Assembly: GCF_943193155.1 (NCBI RefSeq)
Contig: NZ_CALPDB010000001.1
Span: 434,001 to 498,000 of the forward strand
Direction: 5' to 3'
DNA from: Veillonella intestinalis
Lineage (GTDB): Bacteria > Bacillota > Negativicutes > Veillonellales > Veillonellaceae
Length of the DNA stretch: 64,000 nt
The translations under genes and the position numbers were made by a program. Positions 17,634-26,416 of the stretch are shown here, piece by piece; position 1 is the stretch's first letter; each line of letters begins with the position of its first letter. The notes beneath the pieces are model-generated. The model was not told the origin of the DNA. It saw only the letters and a program-made list of their open reading frames with translations, and did not search any database.

Positions 17634-17939
17634 TCAATTATCTATTTCCTTGAGCATTGCTTTGGCAAATCCCGCGTCATTAACGAGAACAATAGCTCGT
17701 TGTTCTTTTCCGATAGCTTGCCCTAATTCAGCCTTTGTTAATACCTCACGTAAAGGAACCTTATGCTGTTGAGCTAGCCAATTATATTTTTCAGCATTAT
17801 TTTTTGCACAATCTAAAGCTAATATAGCCAATGGGATATTCCCTCGTTTGATAGCTTTTTCTGCTACAAAGTCGCCTGATAATAATTTACCGGCCCTCTG
17901 TGCCATGCCTAATAAGTTTTTAAGTTTAATACTATCCAT
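17634..17939 (-). CDS. ylxQ: YlxQ-family L7Ae-like RNA-binding protein
   Basis: 101 residues with the L7Ae/L30e fold: NLLGMAQRAGKLLSGDF and GNIPLAILALDCA. L7Ae proteins bind kink-turns in RNA. It has the conserved position between ylxR and infB; it was once called a ribosomal protein. Ribosome site is weak, so translation may be coupled to ylxR, 8 bases upstream. Confidence 0.9.
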   Translation of the reverse strand: MDSIKLKNLLGMAQRAGKLLSGDFVAEKAIKRGNIPLAILALDCAKNNAEKYNWLAQQHKVPLREVLTKAELGQAIGKEQRAIVLVNDAGFAKAMLKEIDN

Positions 17940-17947
17940 AAGCCCGT

Positions 17948-18220
17948 TTATTCCTTAGTTGGAAATAATTCAGCTCGTAAATTTTCATATATATCTGCAG
18001 AAACAGCACGTTTCAAAGAACGCTCTAAGCGCTTAGCCTTATAGGCTGTTTCAAAGCAGTCTGTCTTTGGCTCTATATAAGCGCCACGACCTGCGGCCTT
18101 CCCCGTCCGGTCGATAGTGATAACCCCTTCTGGAGATGCTACAATGCGCAACATGTCTTTCTTATTTCGAAGTTCGCCACAACCTACACAAATGCGCATT
18201 GGTGGTGATTTCTTCTTCAT
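17948..18220 (-). CDS. rnpM: YlxR (RnpM) family RNA-binding protein
   Basis: 90 residues, DUF448. Diagnostic start RICVGCGELRNKKDMLRIV and GRGAYIEPKTDCF. In Bacillus this protein binds RNase P RNA and modulates it; established for the family, inferred here. Starts on the nusA stop codon (TAATG). Confidence 0.92.
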   Translation of the reverse strand: MKKKSPPMRICVGCGELRNKKDMLRIVASPEGVITIDRTGKAAGRGAYIEPKTDCFETAYKAKRLERSLKRAVSADIYENLRAELFPTKE

Positions 18221-19314
18221 TAAGCCTCACCATCCTCTGTTAGGATAAATTCGGAGGAGTCAGCTGTACTTGGTTCTTCTGTATCAGCTTGAGTTTCACT
18301 CTTAATATCAATCTTCCAATTAGTCAATTTAGCTGCTAATCGAGCATTTTGCCCTGCTTTGCCAATGGCCAATGATAATTGATAATCAGGCACTACAACG
18401 CGAGATGTTTTCTCTTCTTCATCCACCTCTACAGAAATAACCTTAGCCGGACTTAAAGAGTTTGCAATATAAATAGCTGGATCTTCATCCCATTTTACAA
18501 TATCAATTTTCTCATCATGTAGTTCATCCACAATATTCTGAACGCGCTGACCTTTAGGACCCACACAAGCGCCTACAGCATCAATTGTTTCATCACGAGA
18601 CACTACAGCGATCTTAGAACGCATTCCTGGCTCACGAGCTACTGATTTAAGTTCAATAACGCCCTCATAAATTTCAGGCACTTCCAATTCAAATAAGCGC
18701 TTTAATAATCCAGGATGTGTACGGCTAATCATAATCTGTGGCCCTTTAGTCGTTTTCTTAACTTCCACAATATAGCATTTGATACGATCGCCTGCTTTAT
18801 ATGTTTCCGTTGGAATTTGTTCAGCTGGTGGTAAAATAGCTTCCGTTTTACCTAAGTCGACAAATACATTACGCCCTTCAACGCGCTGAACAAGACCTGT
18901 AATAATATCGCCTTCACGGCTGAAATATTCTTCGTAAACAATGCTGCGTTCTGCTTCTTTTAAACGTTGAATTAACATTTGTTTTGCTGTATGAGCCGCG
19001 CTACGACCAAAGTTTTTAGGCGTCACATCTACTTCAACAATATCGCCTACTTCAAAGCGCATATCTTTTTGTTGTGCCTCAACTAAAGCAATTTCTTTTT
19101 CAGGATCTGCTACTTCAGCTACTACAGTTTTCTTAGCAAATACTTTATATTCACCGGTTTCACGATTTAATTCTACATATGCTTCCTGATTAGAGCCTGG
19201 TTCTTTACGATAAGCCTGCAATAATGATGCCTCTAAGGACTCAAACACCACTTCTGGTGAAACACCCTTCTGCTTTGTTAACACCATAACTGCCTGTACT
19301 AATTCTTGACTCAC
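18220..19314 (-). CDS. nusA: Transcription termination/antitermination factor NusA
   Basis: 364 residues: N-terminal RNA-polymerase-binding domain, S1 domain (about 135-200, GDIITGLVQRVEGRNVFVDLG), then KH1/KH2 (VGACVGPKGQRVQNIV; LAIGKAGQNARLAAKL). It lacks the C-terminal acidic repeats of E. coli NusA, as usual in Gram-positives. The start codon is GTG, fixed by GGAGG 8 bases upstream. Second gene of the rimP operon. Confidence 0.96.
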   Translation of the reverse strand: MSQELVQAVMVLTKQKGVSPEVVFESLEASLLQAYRKEPGSNQEAYVELNRETGEYKVFAKKTVVAEVADPEKEIALVEAQQKDMRFEVGDIVEVDVTPKNFGRSAAHTAKQMLIQRLKEAERSIVYEEYFSREGDIITGLVQRVEGRNVFVDLGKTEAILPPAEQIPTETYKAGDRIKCYIVEVKKTTKGPQIMISRTHPGLLKRLFELEVPEIYEGVIELKSVAREPGMRSKIAVVSRDETIDAVGACVGPKGQRVQNIVDELHDEKIDIVKWDEDPAIYIANSLSPAKVISVEVDEEEKTSRVVVPDYQLSLAIGKAGQNARLAAKLTNWKIDIKSETQADTEEPSTADSSEFILTEDGEA

Positions 19315-19342
19315 TGATTATTCCTCCAATATCCTATTAGTT

Positions 19343-19801
19343 TTAAAATTCAAAATGCAATCGAATCTGAGCAATCGCACTACGTTCTAATTCAATCGAC
19401 GTTTCACCTACCATAATGGTAATTGTCGTATCCGTAAACCCAGCTAATGCACCAGTATATTGTTTTTTCCCATCCACTGGCTTAAATAGTTGTACATCAA
19501 CATCGGCGCCATTATAGCGTACAAAATCTTTGTCCTTTTTAAGCACTCGATCAAGTCCTGGAGAAGATACTTCTAACAAATAATTCTCTTTAATGGGATC
19601 TTTTGCGTCCAGTACTTCGCTCAACTTTTCACTAACTAGCTGACAGTCATCAAGGTCAACTCCGCCTGGCTTATCTAAGTAAACGCGCAAATACCAATCT
19701 CGTTCACGAACGTATTCCACATCTACTAATTCCATATCAGTACCTTCTACAATACCTTCCACAATAGAGGACACAAACTCTTCGACGGCTTCTCTTTTCA
19801 T
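19343..19801 (-). CDS. rimP: Ribosome maturation factor RimP
   Basis: 152 residues; needed for 30S assembly. Typical blocks: VEGTDMELVDVEYVRERDWYLRVYLDK and YLLEVSSPGLDRVL. I place the start at 19801 (MKREAVEEF) because AAAGGAGG lies 8 bases upstream and the family is about 150 residues. A longer frame would read back through the ribosome site and into a terminator. First gene of the nusA-infB operon. Confidence 0.94.
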   Translation of the reverse strand: MKREAVEEFVSSIVEGIVEGTDMELVDVEYVRERDWYLRVYLDKPGGVDLDDCQLVSEKLSEVLDAKDPIKENYLLEVSSPGLDRVLKKDKDFVRYNGADVDVQLFKPVDGKKQYTGALAGFTDTTITIMVGETSIELERSAIAQIRLHFEF

Positions 19802-19884
19802 GGTCATCGCCTCCTTTAATATGATGTAACACTTGTTATCCATGGCTATGCGTATCACTTGCATAGAGTTTTTACTATAAAGTA

Positions 19885-19908
19885 AAGAGTGAGCCAAGGC
19901 CCACTCTT
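19885..19908 (-). terminator. Terminator upstream of the rimP operon
   Basis: Stem AAGAGTG-GCC / GGC-CACTCTT with one mismatch and a 2-nt loop; on minus followed by TTTACTTTA. It closes the transcript of the unknown gene at 19969 and separates it from rimP. Confidence 0.65.
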
Positions 19909-19968
19909 CTAAAAAAGCTTATATCAAATCACGTATATTATATCATGAACACTGCAAAAACACAAATA

Positions 19969-20631
19969 CTACAAACGATTTTCCAAGTCGATTAAAACAC
20001 GCTCTAATTGTGTTGTCAATTTTTCTTCCAATTCTGGAATTGTTACCGCATCAAAATCGTGATTAATTTCTGGATAATTATGACGACGCAACTCTACAAA
20101 GAATTCATCGCGTAGTACATTATAGAAAAGGAGCAGTCCCGACGACTCCTGAGACTTACAATACTCAGCAATAATAAAAGAACCATTAATCATACAAATT
20201 CCATTACTGGGCGCAATATCTCGAGTAAAACTGCCTATGGATTCAGGTAATACAGAATCATAGACCCAATCAACTAAGCCTTTTTGCTTATACGCATAAG
20301 TGAACATTTGCTGCGGTTCTACCAAACGCTTAGTAATACCGTCTATCCCACGTTCACGTAATACGGCCTCAAATTCACCCCAAGTGTTGCAAACAAAGTT
20401 AATGTCTACAAAGGAAAATAAAGGCATAACCACATGAACAGTAAAATCATTGACCTCTTTATCATATACAGCTTCCCAACGCCAGCCTAAAGGATTTTCA
20501 TAGTGAAAAAAACGAAAACCTAAGACTTCATCTTCCGCTATATCCACTACTAATGTGAAATCTCCAATAGTAGTAGGAAGCCATGAAAAATCATATATTC
20601 TATCTTTACACTCTGCTATTATATCAGCCAT
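19969..20631 (-). CDS. Protein of unknown function, 220 residues
   Basis: I do not recognise this family. It is soluble by appearance: no signal peptide or membrane segment, acidic, rich in aromatic residues (FRFFHYENPLGWRWEAVYD). The C-terminal 30 residues look helical (IPELEEKLTTQLERVLIDLENRL). An AAGGA site lies about 11 bases upstream of the ATG. It is a single-gene unit between the lytic transglycosylase gene and rimP, with a terminator behind it. The clean codon use and ribosome site support a real gene. Confidence 0.75.
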   Translation of the reverse strand: MADIIAECKDRIYDFSWLPTTIGDFTLVVDIAEDEVLGFRFFHYENPLGWRWEAVYDKEVNDFTVHVVMPLFSFVDINFVCNTWGEFEAVLRERGIDGITKRLVEPQQMFTYAYKQKGLVDWVYDSVLPESIGSFTRDIAPSNGICMINGSFIIAEYCKSQESSGLLLFYNVLRDEFFVELRRHNYPEINHDFDAVTIPELEEKLTTQLERVLIDLENRL

Positions 20632-20694
20632 TAAGAGAACGTCCTTTCTTAACGATTTAATAGATGAAAAATATCTATTAGAGTCTATGGCATA

Positions 20695-21261
20695 CTAATC
20701 TCGTTTCACGGAATAAAGAGATTCATAATGCTCTTGATTCTTAAGCACAGTAGCCACATATTCACGCGTTTCAGGGAACGGAATTTCATCAATGGTATCA
20801 AAATCAGAATTCCAACCATATTGAGTCATCCACTCTTCCACATGCCCACGCCCTGCATTATAAGCAGCCAGCGCTAATACTTTATTGCCTTTAAACTCGT
20901 CTAATAAATACGCTAAATACCATGTCCCTAACTTAATATTAGTTGCCGGCTCGCGAATATCACTATCTGTTAATTTAGCTTCATTACGTTGTTCAGCAAT
21001 CCAATGGGCTGTTTCTGGCATAAGTTGCATTAAACCTAAAGCACCTGGTGCTGATTCAGCATGTTCATTAAACTTACTTTCTGCTAATATAACACCAGCC
21101 ACTAAGGAATAAGGCACCTTATTTTCTTGTGCTGCAGCGTATACAAGTTCACTATGTTCTAAAGGATATGCATAGGTGCGCGCTAAATATGGCTCACCTA
21201 CCCAAAAGTAATATCCTCCTAAAATGACCATACACCAGGCAAAAAATGTAGAGCCTCTCAT
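20695..21261 (-). CDS. Membrane-anchored lytic transglycosylase (SLT domain)
   Basis: 188 residues. An uncleaved N-terminal hydrophobic segment (about 6-22) anchors an SLT domain facing the peptidoglycan. The catalytic Glu is in VILAESKFNEHAES (about residue 61), followed by GALGLMQLMPETA and LALAAYNAGRGHV, the family's signature blocks. It cleaves murein glycan strands to 1,6-anhydro ends. Its ATG overlaps the coaE stop by 4 bases; it is short, as in Slt domains of YjbJ type. Confidence 0.92.
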   Translation of the reverse strand: MRGSTFFAWCMVILGGYYFWVGEPYLARTYAYPLEHSELVYAAAQENKVPYSLVAGVILAESKFNEHAESAPGALGLMQLMPETAHWIAEQRNEAKLTDSDIREPATNIKLGTWYLAYLLDEFKGNKVLALAAYNAGRGHVEEWMTQYGWNSDFDTIDEIPFPETREYVATVLKNQEHYESLYSVKRD

Positions 21262-21872
21262 GAATCCTCCTTAGCAAATAAATGACCTTTCGCTTGCCAT
21301 AAATCTGCTAGCTGAGTCATTAAATCTTCTAACGTTCCATTATTATCAATTATTACATGACTATATGCCTTTTTATCAGCTAATGGCATCTGACTAGCAA
21401 TCCGAGCCTTCGCTTCAGCTTCCGTAAATCCATTACGAGCCATTAATCTATCTTTTTGCACATCTGGCTCCAATGATACTAGCCATACTTCATCCATATC
21501 CTTATACCAATTTGTTTCAATAAGTAAAGGAATATCATAAATAGCCGCTTCATGGCCCGCGTTAGCAAACTCACTTGCTAACTCTTCAATTCGTTCATGA
21601 ATATAGCGATGTAAAATTTGATTTAACTCACGCCGTTTCTCTTCATTATTAAATATAATAGCCCCTAATTTAGGCCGATCTAAGGTGCCATCCCCTTGTA
21701 ATATGCTGGGGCCAAAATGAGCCACTAATTCTGCTAAACCAGCTGTACCAGGTTCTACGACTTCACGAGCCACTACATCAGCATCAATAATAGGCGCCCC
21801 TTTTTGGGCTAACCATTCTGAAACAGTACTCTTACCAGATGCAATACCACCAGTTAATCCAATTTTATACAT
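21258..21872 (-). CDS. coaE: Dephospho-CoA kinase
   Basis: 204 residues; phosphorylates the 3'-hydroxyl of dephospho-CoA, the last step of coenzyme A synthesis. P-loop GLTGGIASGKST (about 5-16), DADVVAREVVEPGT and the LID region QKDRLMARNG are present. AGGAG lies 5 bases before the ATG. Confidence 0.95.
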   Translation of the reverse strand: MYKIGLTGGIASGKSTVSEWLAQKGAPIIDADVVAREVVEPGTAGLAELVAHFGPSILQGDGTLDRPKLGAIIFNNEEKRRELNQILHRYIHERIEELASEFANAGHEAAIYDIPLLIETNWYKDMDEVWLVSLEPDVQKDRLMARNGFTEAEAKARIASQMPLADKKAYSHVIIDNNGTLEDLMTQLADLWQAKGHLFAKEDS

Positions 21873-22007
21873 ACAATCTCCTACTGTGAAGATTAATTAT
21901 TATATAATTCTGCCACCATATCTATACTAAGTCATATTATGTACTGACAGTCATACTAATTAATACTAAAAATATTCACTAACAGAAATATACTATACCT
22001 ACTAATT

Positions 22008-22832
22008 TTATTTTTGACAATGGCCACAAAATACAGTATGGCGGCCACGTAATGTCATATCTTGTAATGGTCGTTTACAAACTAAACAAGGTTTGCCACC
22101 ACGACCATACACAAGCAAATAGTCTTGATTTTGTCCTTTATTACCAGCACCATTTTTATAATCTCTGAAACTAGTGCCACCACGCGCTAAACTATCACGC
22201 AATACTTTTCGTAACGCCCGATGTAAGGCTTTCACTTCCTTTTCAGTAAGTGAATCTGCCGGCCGTGTAGGTAATACATGCGCTAAAAATAGTGCTTCAT
22301 CTGCATAAATATTGCCGATGCCCGCTACATACTGTTGCCCTAATAGAAAAGGTTTAATAGGCATACTGCTACGGCGTGTTAACTCATATAGTTTACCACT
22401 CGTAAAGGATTGACTCAAGGGCTCCAGTCCCATATGTAAATAAGCTTTTAAATCAATTTGCTTAGGGGATTCGAAAATATATAAAGCCCCTAAAGTACGC
22501 ACATCGCCATAGGCTAGTAGAGTGCCATCAGTAAAATGAAATAAGATACGATCAAATCGTTCTATTTCAGCTTGAGGTCTAAAGATTAAACGCCCTGTAA
22601 GCTTTAAATGAATAATAAGCTGTAAAGAAGTATTTTGAAAGGTAATAATAAGATATTTACCTCGCCGTTTTACTGCTTCAATGGTCTGTCCTACTATAAG
22701 TTCTTCTGCCATAGGCGCTGGACAATTTCGCCACATACGGGGCAGCAAAGACTCTACGGACGCCACAGTCTTACCTGCTGTATGTTCGTGAATATATCGC
22801 TTTATTAATTCTACCTCTGGTAACTCTGGCAT
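22008..22832 (-). CDS. mutM: Formamidopyrimidine-DNA glycosylase (Fpg)
   Basis: 274 residues; removes 8-oxoguanine and formamidopyrimidines and nicks the abasic site. The catalytic N-terminus PELPEVE is exact (Pro2, Glu3). The H2TH region contains QQYVAGIGNIYADEALF, and a C-terminal zinc finger (CLVC...CGHC) closes the protein. Directly downstream of polA, a repair pairing common in Firmicutes. Confidence 0.95.
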   Translation of the reverse strand: MPELPEVELIKRYIHEHTAGKTVASVESLLPRMWRNCPAPMAEELIVGQTIEAVKRRGKYLIITFQNTSLQLIIHLKLTGRLIFRPQAEIERFDRILFHFTDGTLLAYGDVRTLGALYIFESPKQIDLKAYLHMGLEPLSQSFTSGKLYELTRRSSMPIKPFLLGQQYVAGIGNIYADEALFLAHVLPTRPADSLTEKEVKALHRALRKVLRDSLARGGTSFRDYKNGAGNKGQNQDYLLVYGRGGKPCLVCKRPLQDMTLRGRHTVFCGHCQK

Positions 22833-22877
22833 CCTATCACCCTACTTCTTTCACTAGCTTATAATCTATAACACGTA

Positions 22878-22915
22878 TACTCTATTATTTTACATCTACT
22901 CTATTATTTTACATC
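22878..22915. repeat. Tandem 19-bp duplication over the 3' end of polA
   Basis: TACTCTATTATTTTACATC occurs twice without a gap or mismatch (22878-22896 and 22897-22915). The second copy holds the last codons and stop of polA, so the first repeats the same D-V-K-stop coding sequence beyond the stop. Confidence 0.9.
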
Positions 22916-25552
22916 CGCCCAATTCGTAGCACTATGTACATCCACAATAAGTGGTACAACCAATTCTACCACGCTGTCCATAATATCTGCTAATAAGGTT
23001 TCTACAATGGCTTCTTCTGCTTTTACTACTTCTAATACTAATTCATCATGTACTTGTAAAAGTAAACGAGATGTGAGCTTCTCCGCTTCTAATCGCTGTG
23101 CCACTTGATTCATAGCCAATTTAATAATATCTGCTGCACTACCTTGAATAGGCGTATTCATAGCAGTACGTTCTGCAAAAGAACAACGATTAAAATTACG
23201 ACTATTAATATCTGGTAATGCTCGTACGCGGCCAAACATAGTACGTACTGACCCCGTTTCATGAGCCTCCGCTACCATAGCATCCATATATTCTTTAACT
23301 TTTGGATAACGACTAAAATATAAGTCAATATATTCTTTGGCTTCCCCTCGGGTAATACCTAAATCGCGGGATAGACCAAAATCACTGATACCATAAATAA
23401 TCCCAAAGTTGACAGCCTTTGCATGAGAACGCTCTGTAGGCGTTACCTCCTCAATAGACTTGCCTAATACTTCAGCGGCTGTAAAACGATGAATATCCTC
23501 ACCATCTAAAAAGGCTTTAATGAGTGCAGGGTCTTCTGACAAATGGGCCAAGATTCGCAATTCAATTTGAGAGTAGTCAGCGCTTACCAAAGTGTCATAG
23601 CCTTCACCAGGCAAGAATAACGCACGAATTTCACGGCCTTTTTCAGAACGGACAGGAATATTTTGTAAATTAGGATCAGAACTACTTAAACGACCTGTCG
23701 CTGTAACCATCTGATTAAAGGTACTATGAATACGTTCCGTCTTAGTATTAATCAGTGGTTTTAAGCCTTCTAAGTACGTGGAAATCAACTTAACTACTGT
23801 ACGATATTTTAATATTAGTTCAATAATAGGATGATCATTACGCAATAAATCCAATACTTCTGCATTGGTAGAATATCCAGTTTTTGTCTTTTTAATAACT
23901 GGCAAATTTAGTTTTTCAAATAAAATAACCCCTAGCTGTTTAGGTGAATTAATATTAAATTCTTCACCCGCTTCTTTGTAAATCGCCTCACGAAGTTCAT
24001 CCGCTTCTTTTTCAAAGAGTGCTTGCGTTTCTTCTAACGCCGCTTTGTCAATATAAATGCCATTTTTTTCCATCACCAATAATGTACGAATTAATGGCAA
24101 TTCAATAGTTTTATATAAATCCCAAAGGCCATTATCAGTTAATACTTCAACAGCTACGGACTTCATATCGACTAAAGCGTTTACAGTAGCTACAAACTCT
24201 ACATCATCACCACTTGCAGGTACTACAGGCGCACCAAAACGTTCACATAAATAAGAGATACCATAGTTAGTGCGCGTTGGATCTGCTAAATAGGCCATTA
24301 AGGTTATATCCCAAACTCGAGGCTCTTTAGATGTATCAAATAAATCAAGCGGGCCTGGTGTCGTTTCACCCGTTACCTCCATAAGAAGTTTAGCATCTTC
24401 CGTTACAATGCCAGCCGCCTTTTGTAACATAGAAGCCACTAATTCTTTTATTGCTTCTGTACTACCATCTAATTTAGCAACTGCTTCACCATTACTTACA
24501 TAGACTGTATCAATCGTTCTAAATGGATGGCTACCAGCTGTTTTTAAATGAAATGCTAATACCTTATTTGTATAAAAATCAGCACTTACTTCAGTTTCCC
24601 CTAAAGTAGTCACTGTTTCTTTTGTATCTATCGGTGAATCTGCAAAAGCGGCAAATAAAGACTCACTATCAGATGGTGCTGGTGCTGTAATCCCCATGGC
24701 TTTAATAAGACGTGGCGTTACATTATGAAAACCTAATCGATCAAACAAAGGCACAATTTCTGTTTCATGAGCCGCTGTTACAAAATCCTCTAGCGTATAG
24801 TCTAAATCCATGTCAGTTTTAATCGTTGCTAATGTACGAGATAAAAAGGCCAGCTCTTTATTATCTGATAGTTTTTCTTTTAACTTACCTTTAATGCCAT
24901 CAATATTTTCATACACACCTTCCAATGTGCCATATTCAGTTAGCAATTTAAGAGCCGTTTTTTCACCAACACCTGGCACCCCTGGAATATTATCTGAACT
25001 ATCACCCATAAGGGCTTTCATATCAATTACTTGCTCTGGACCATAACCATATTCATCAGCCATTGTATCAGGACGCACTTCGAGCATATCACTAATCCCT
25101 TTTTTCGTTAAATACACAGTACTATGCTCATCCACAAGTTGTAAACTATCCCGATCCCCAGTAATAATATATACAGCTGTATCCTTACTGCCTAATTTTT
25201 TACTCAAGGAGCCAATAATATCGTCCCCTTCATAGCCTTCTTGCTCGATAACTGAAATTCCTAAAGCTTCTAGTACTTCACGAATAAGTCCAAATTGAGG
25301 ACGTAAATCATCTGGCGCATTAGGCCGATTCCCTTTATAATCAGCATATAGTTCTGTACGAAATGTTTCTTTCCCTTTATCAAAGGCAACCGCTACATAA
25401 TCAGGTTGTAAATCATTATATAATTTCACAAGCATTGTTAAAAAGCCATACACCGCATTCGTTGGTACACCTAGGGCATTGCTAAGGGGTGGCAATGCAA
25501 AAAAAGCACGGTATAACAAGCTACTACCATCTATAATCATTAATTTTTTCAT
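22904..25552 (-). CDS. polA: DNA polymerase I
   Basis: 882 residues. N-terminal 5' nuclease (MIIDGSSLLYRAFFALPPL; EGYEGDDIIGSL; DNIPGVPGVGEKTA), a middle 3'-5' exonuclease-like domain (about 300-480), and a C-terminal polymerase with motif A DYSQIELRILAHLS, motif B RSHAKAVNFGIIYGIS and motif C LQVHDELVLEV. The middle domain lacks a visible DxE metal-binding motif, so proofreading is probably lost, as in Bacillus-type enzymes. Role: gap filling and Okazaki-fragment processing. Confidence 0.96.
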   Translation of the reverse strand: MKKLMIIDGSSLLYRAFFALPPLSNALGVPTNAVYGFLTMLVKLYNDLQPDYVAVAFDKGKETFRTELYADYKGNRPNAPDDLRPQFGLIREVLEALGISVIEQEGYEGDDIIGSLSKKLGSKDTAVYIITGDRDSLQLVDEHSTVYLTKKGISDMLEVRPDTMADEYGYGPEQVIDMKALMGDSSDNIPGVPGVGEKTALKLLTEYGTLEGVYENIDGIKGKLKEKLSDNKELAFLSRTLATIKTDMDLDYTLEDFVTAAHETEIVPLFDRLGFHNVTPRLIKAMGITAPAPSDSESLFAAFADSPIDTKETVTTLGETEVSADFYTNKVLAFHLKTAGSHPFRTIDTVYVSNGEAVAKLDGSTEAIKELVASMLQKAAGIVTEDAKLLMEVTGETTPGPLDLFDTSKEPRVWDITLMAYLADPTRTNYGISYLCERFGAPVVPASGDDVEFVATVNALVDMKSVAVEVLTDNGLWDLYKTIELPLIRTLLVMEKNGIYIDKAALEETQALFEKEADELREAIYKEAGEEFNINSPKQLGVILFEKLNLPVIKKTKTGYSTNAEVLDLLRNDHPIIELILKYRTVVKLISTYLEGLKPLINTKTERIHSTFNQMVTATGRLSSSDPNLQNIPVRSEKGREIRALFLPGEGYDTLVSADYSQIELRILAHLSEDPALIKAFLDGEDIHRFTAAEVLGKSIEEVTPTERSHAKAVNFGIIYGISDFGLSRDLGITRGEAKEYIDLYFSRYPKVKEYMDAMVAEAHETGSVRTMFGRVRALPDINSRNFNRCSFAERTAMNTPIQGSAADIIKLAMNQVAQRLEAEKLTSRLLLQVHDELVLEVVKAEEAIVETLLADIMDSVVELVVPLIVDVHSATNWADVK

Positions 25553-25659
25553 AAAACACCTCTCACGGATAGGAACTATACTGTATGAAAACTTTCCTGT
25601 CTATTATATCTTAAACTATTATATCACAAATATATAACAAAACTAATCCTTCAAAGGTA

Positions 25660-25688
25660 TTGCACAACCATACGCTCTATGCTATAAT
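25660..25688 (+). promoter_or_regulatory. Promoter of rpsT
   Basis: TTGCAC (25660-25665), 17-bp spacer, TATAAT (25683-25688) on plus; transcription start expected near 25695, about 34 bases before the start codon. Confidence 0.65.
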
Positions 25689-25728
25689 TATTCAGGTATA
25701 TTATTGTAATCATAAGGAGGTGACTCAA

Positions 25729-25989
25729 TTGCCAAATATCAAATCCAGTATTAGAAGCGTAAAAACAGACGCTGAACGTCGTGCGAAAAACTCCGCTGTG
25801 AAATCTCAAATTCGTACAGCTACACGCAAAACGGTTGAAGCTGTAGAAGCTGGCGCAGTAGAAGATGCTAAAAAAGCACTTGTTCAAGCTACTAGCGTAA
25901 TTGATAAAGCAGCCTCCAAAGGCGTTCTTCATAAAAACACAGCAGCTCGTAAAAAATCCAACTTGGCTGCTAAAGTGAATGCTTTATAA
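25729..25989 (+). CDS. rpsT: 30S ribosomal protein S20
   Basis: 86 residues, Lys/Arg/Ala-rich helical protein that binds 16S rRNA. Sequence (M)PNIKSSIRSVKTDAERRAKN and the C-terminal ...HKNTAARKKSNLAAKV are diagnostic. The start codon is TTG: AAGGAGG lies 8 bases upstream, and reading further upstream would cross the promoter. S20 genes often use weak start codons, which fits autogenous control. Single gene with its own terminator. Confidence 0.96.
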   Translation: MPNIKSSIRSVKTDAERRAKNSAVKSQIRTATRKTVEAVEAGAVEDAKKALVQATSVIDKAASKGVLHKNTAARKKSNLAAKVNAL

Positions 25990-26001
25990 TTCTAAGGCAC
26001 T

Positions 26002-26035
26002 AAAAGCGTTGTAACCTAGTTACGGCGCTTTTTTT
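26002..26035 (+). terminator. Terminator of rpsT
   Basis: Stem AAGCG-GTAAC / GTTAC-CGCTT with short internal loop and a T9 run on plus. Confidence 0.88.
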
Positions 26036-26049
26036 AATTTGTGCATATA

Positions 26050-26093
26050 AAAAGGAACTACTCTCAAATATTAACTGAGACGTAGTTCCTTTT
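26050..26093 (-). terminator. Terminator of the deoB transcription unit
   Basis: 12-bp stem AAAAGGAACTAC / GTAGTTCCTTTT with a 20-nt loop; on minus it ends in CCTTTTTATATG. Faces the rpsT terminator. Confidence 0.75.
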
Positions 26094-26109
26094 GTCATTT
26101 CGACTCTTA

Positions 26110-26415
26110 TTATTTCTTCAAATCCCCATGCATAATGCAACGGAATAAATTAAGCGCTACAGCTACTGGCTGACCAGCTTCAAGCGCCGTTGTAGCTTGG
26201 CCTAAAGCGCGACGAAATACAGCATGCACTTCCTCTGTGCCAGATTGACTCACAGCGTTTACATCTAACTCCATAATATATTTAAATAGAGCATGCAATT
26301 CTGTACTATCCATACCTTGTGCTTTAGCTACTTCAGTTTGCTGCTTTGCCCAATCATAGCGTGCTCTTTCTTGTGGATCCGTAGGAATTTCTTTCTTATT
26401 ATGTGTACAACTCAT
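26110..26415 (-). CDS. Small protein of unknown function, 101 residues
   Basis: Not recognised. Soluble and mainly helical by composition; three cysteines (positions 3 and about 93 among them); N-terminus MSCTHNKKEIPTDPQERARYDW. GGAGG within the end of deoB serves as its ribosome site, and the ATG follows the deoB stop by one base, so the two are almost certainly co-translated. A function linked to nucleoside use is possible but is inference only. Confidence 0.75.
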   Translation of the reverse strand: MSCTHNKKEIPTDPQERARYDWAKQQTEVAKAQGMDSTELHALFKYIMELDVNAVSQSGTEEVHAVFRRALGQATTALEAGQPVAVALNLFRCIMHGDLKK

Positions 26416-26416
26416 A

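Noticed and set aside
19802-19897. N-terminal extension of RimP
   Set aside because: It would read through the ribosome site and a terminator; family length supports the shorter form.
25651-25932. 93-codon minus-strand frame over rpsT
   Set aside because: Mirror of the S20 coding sequence.
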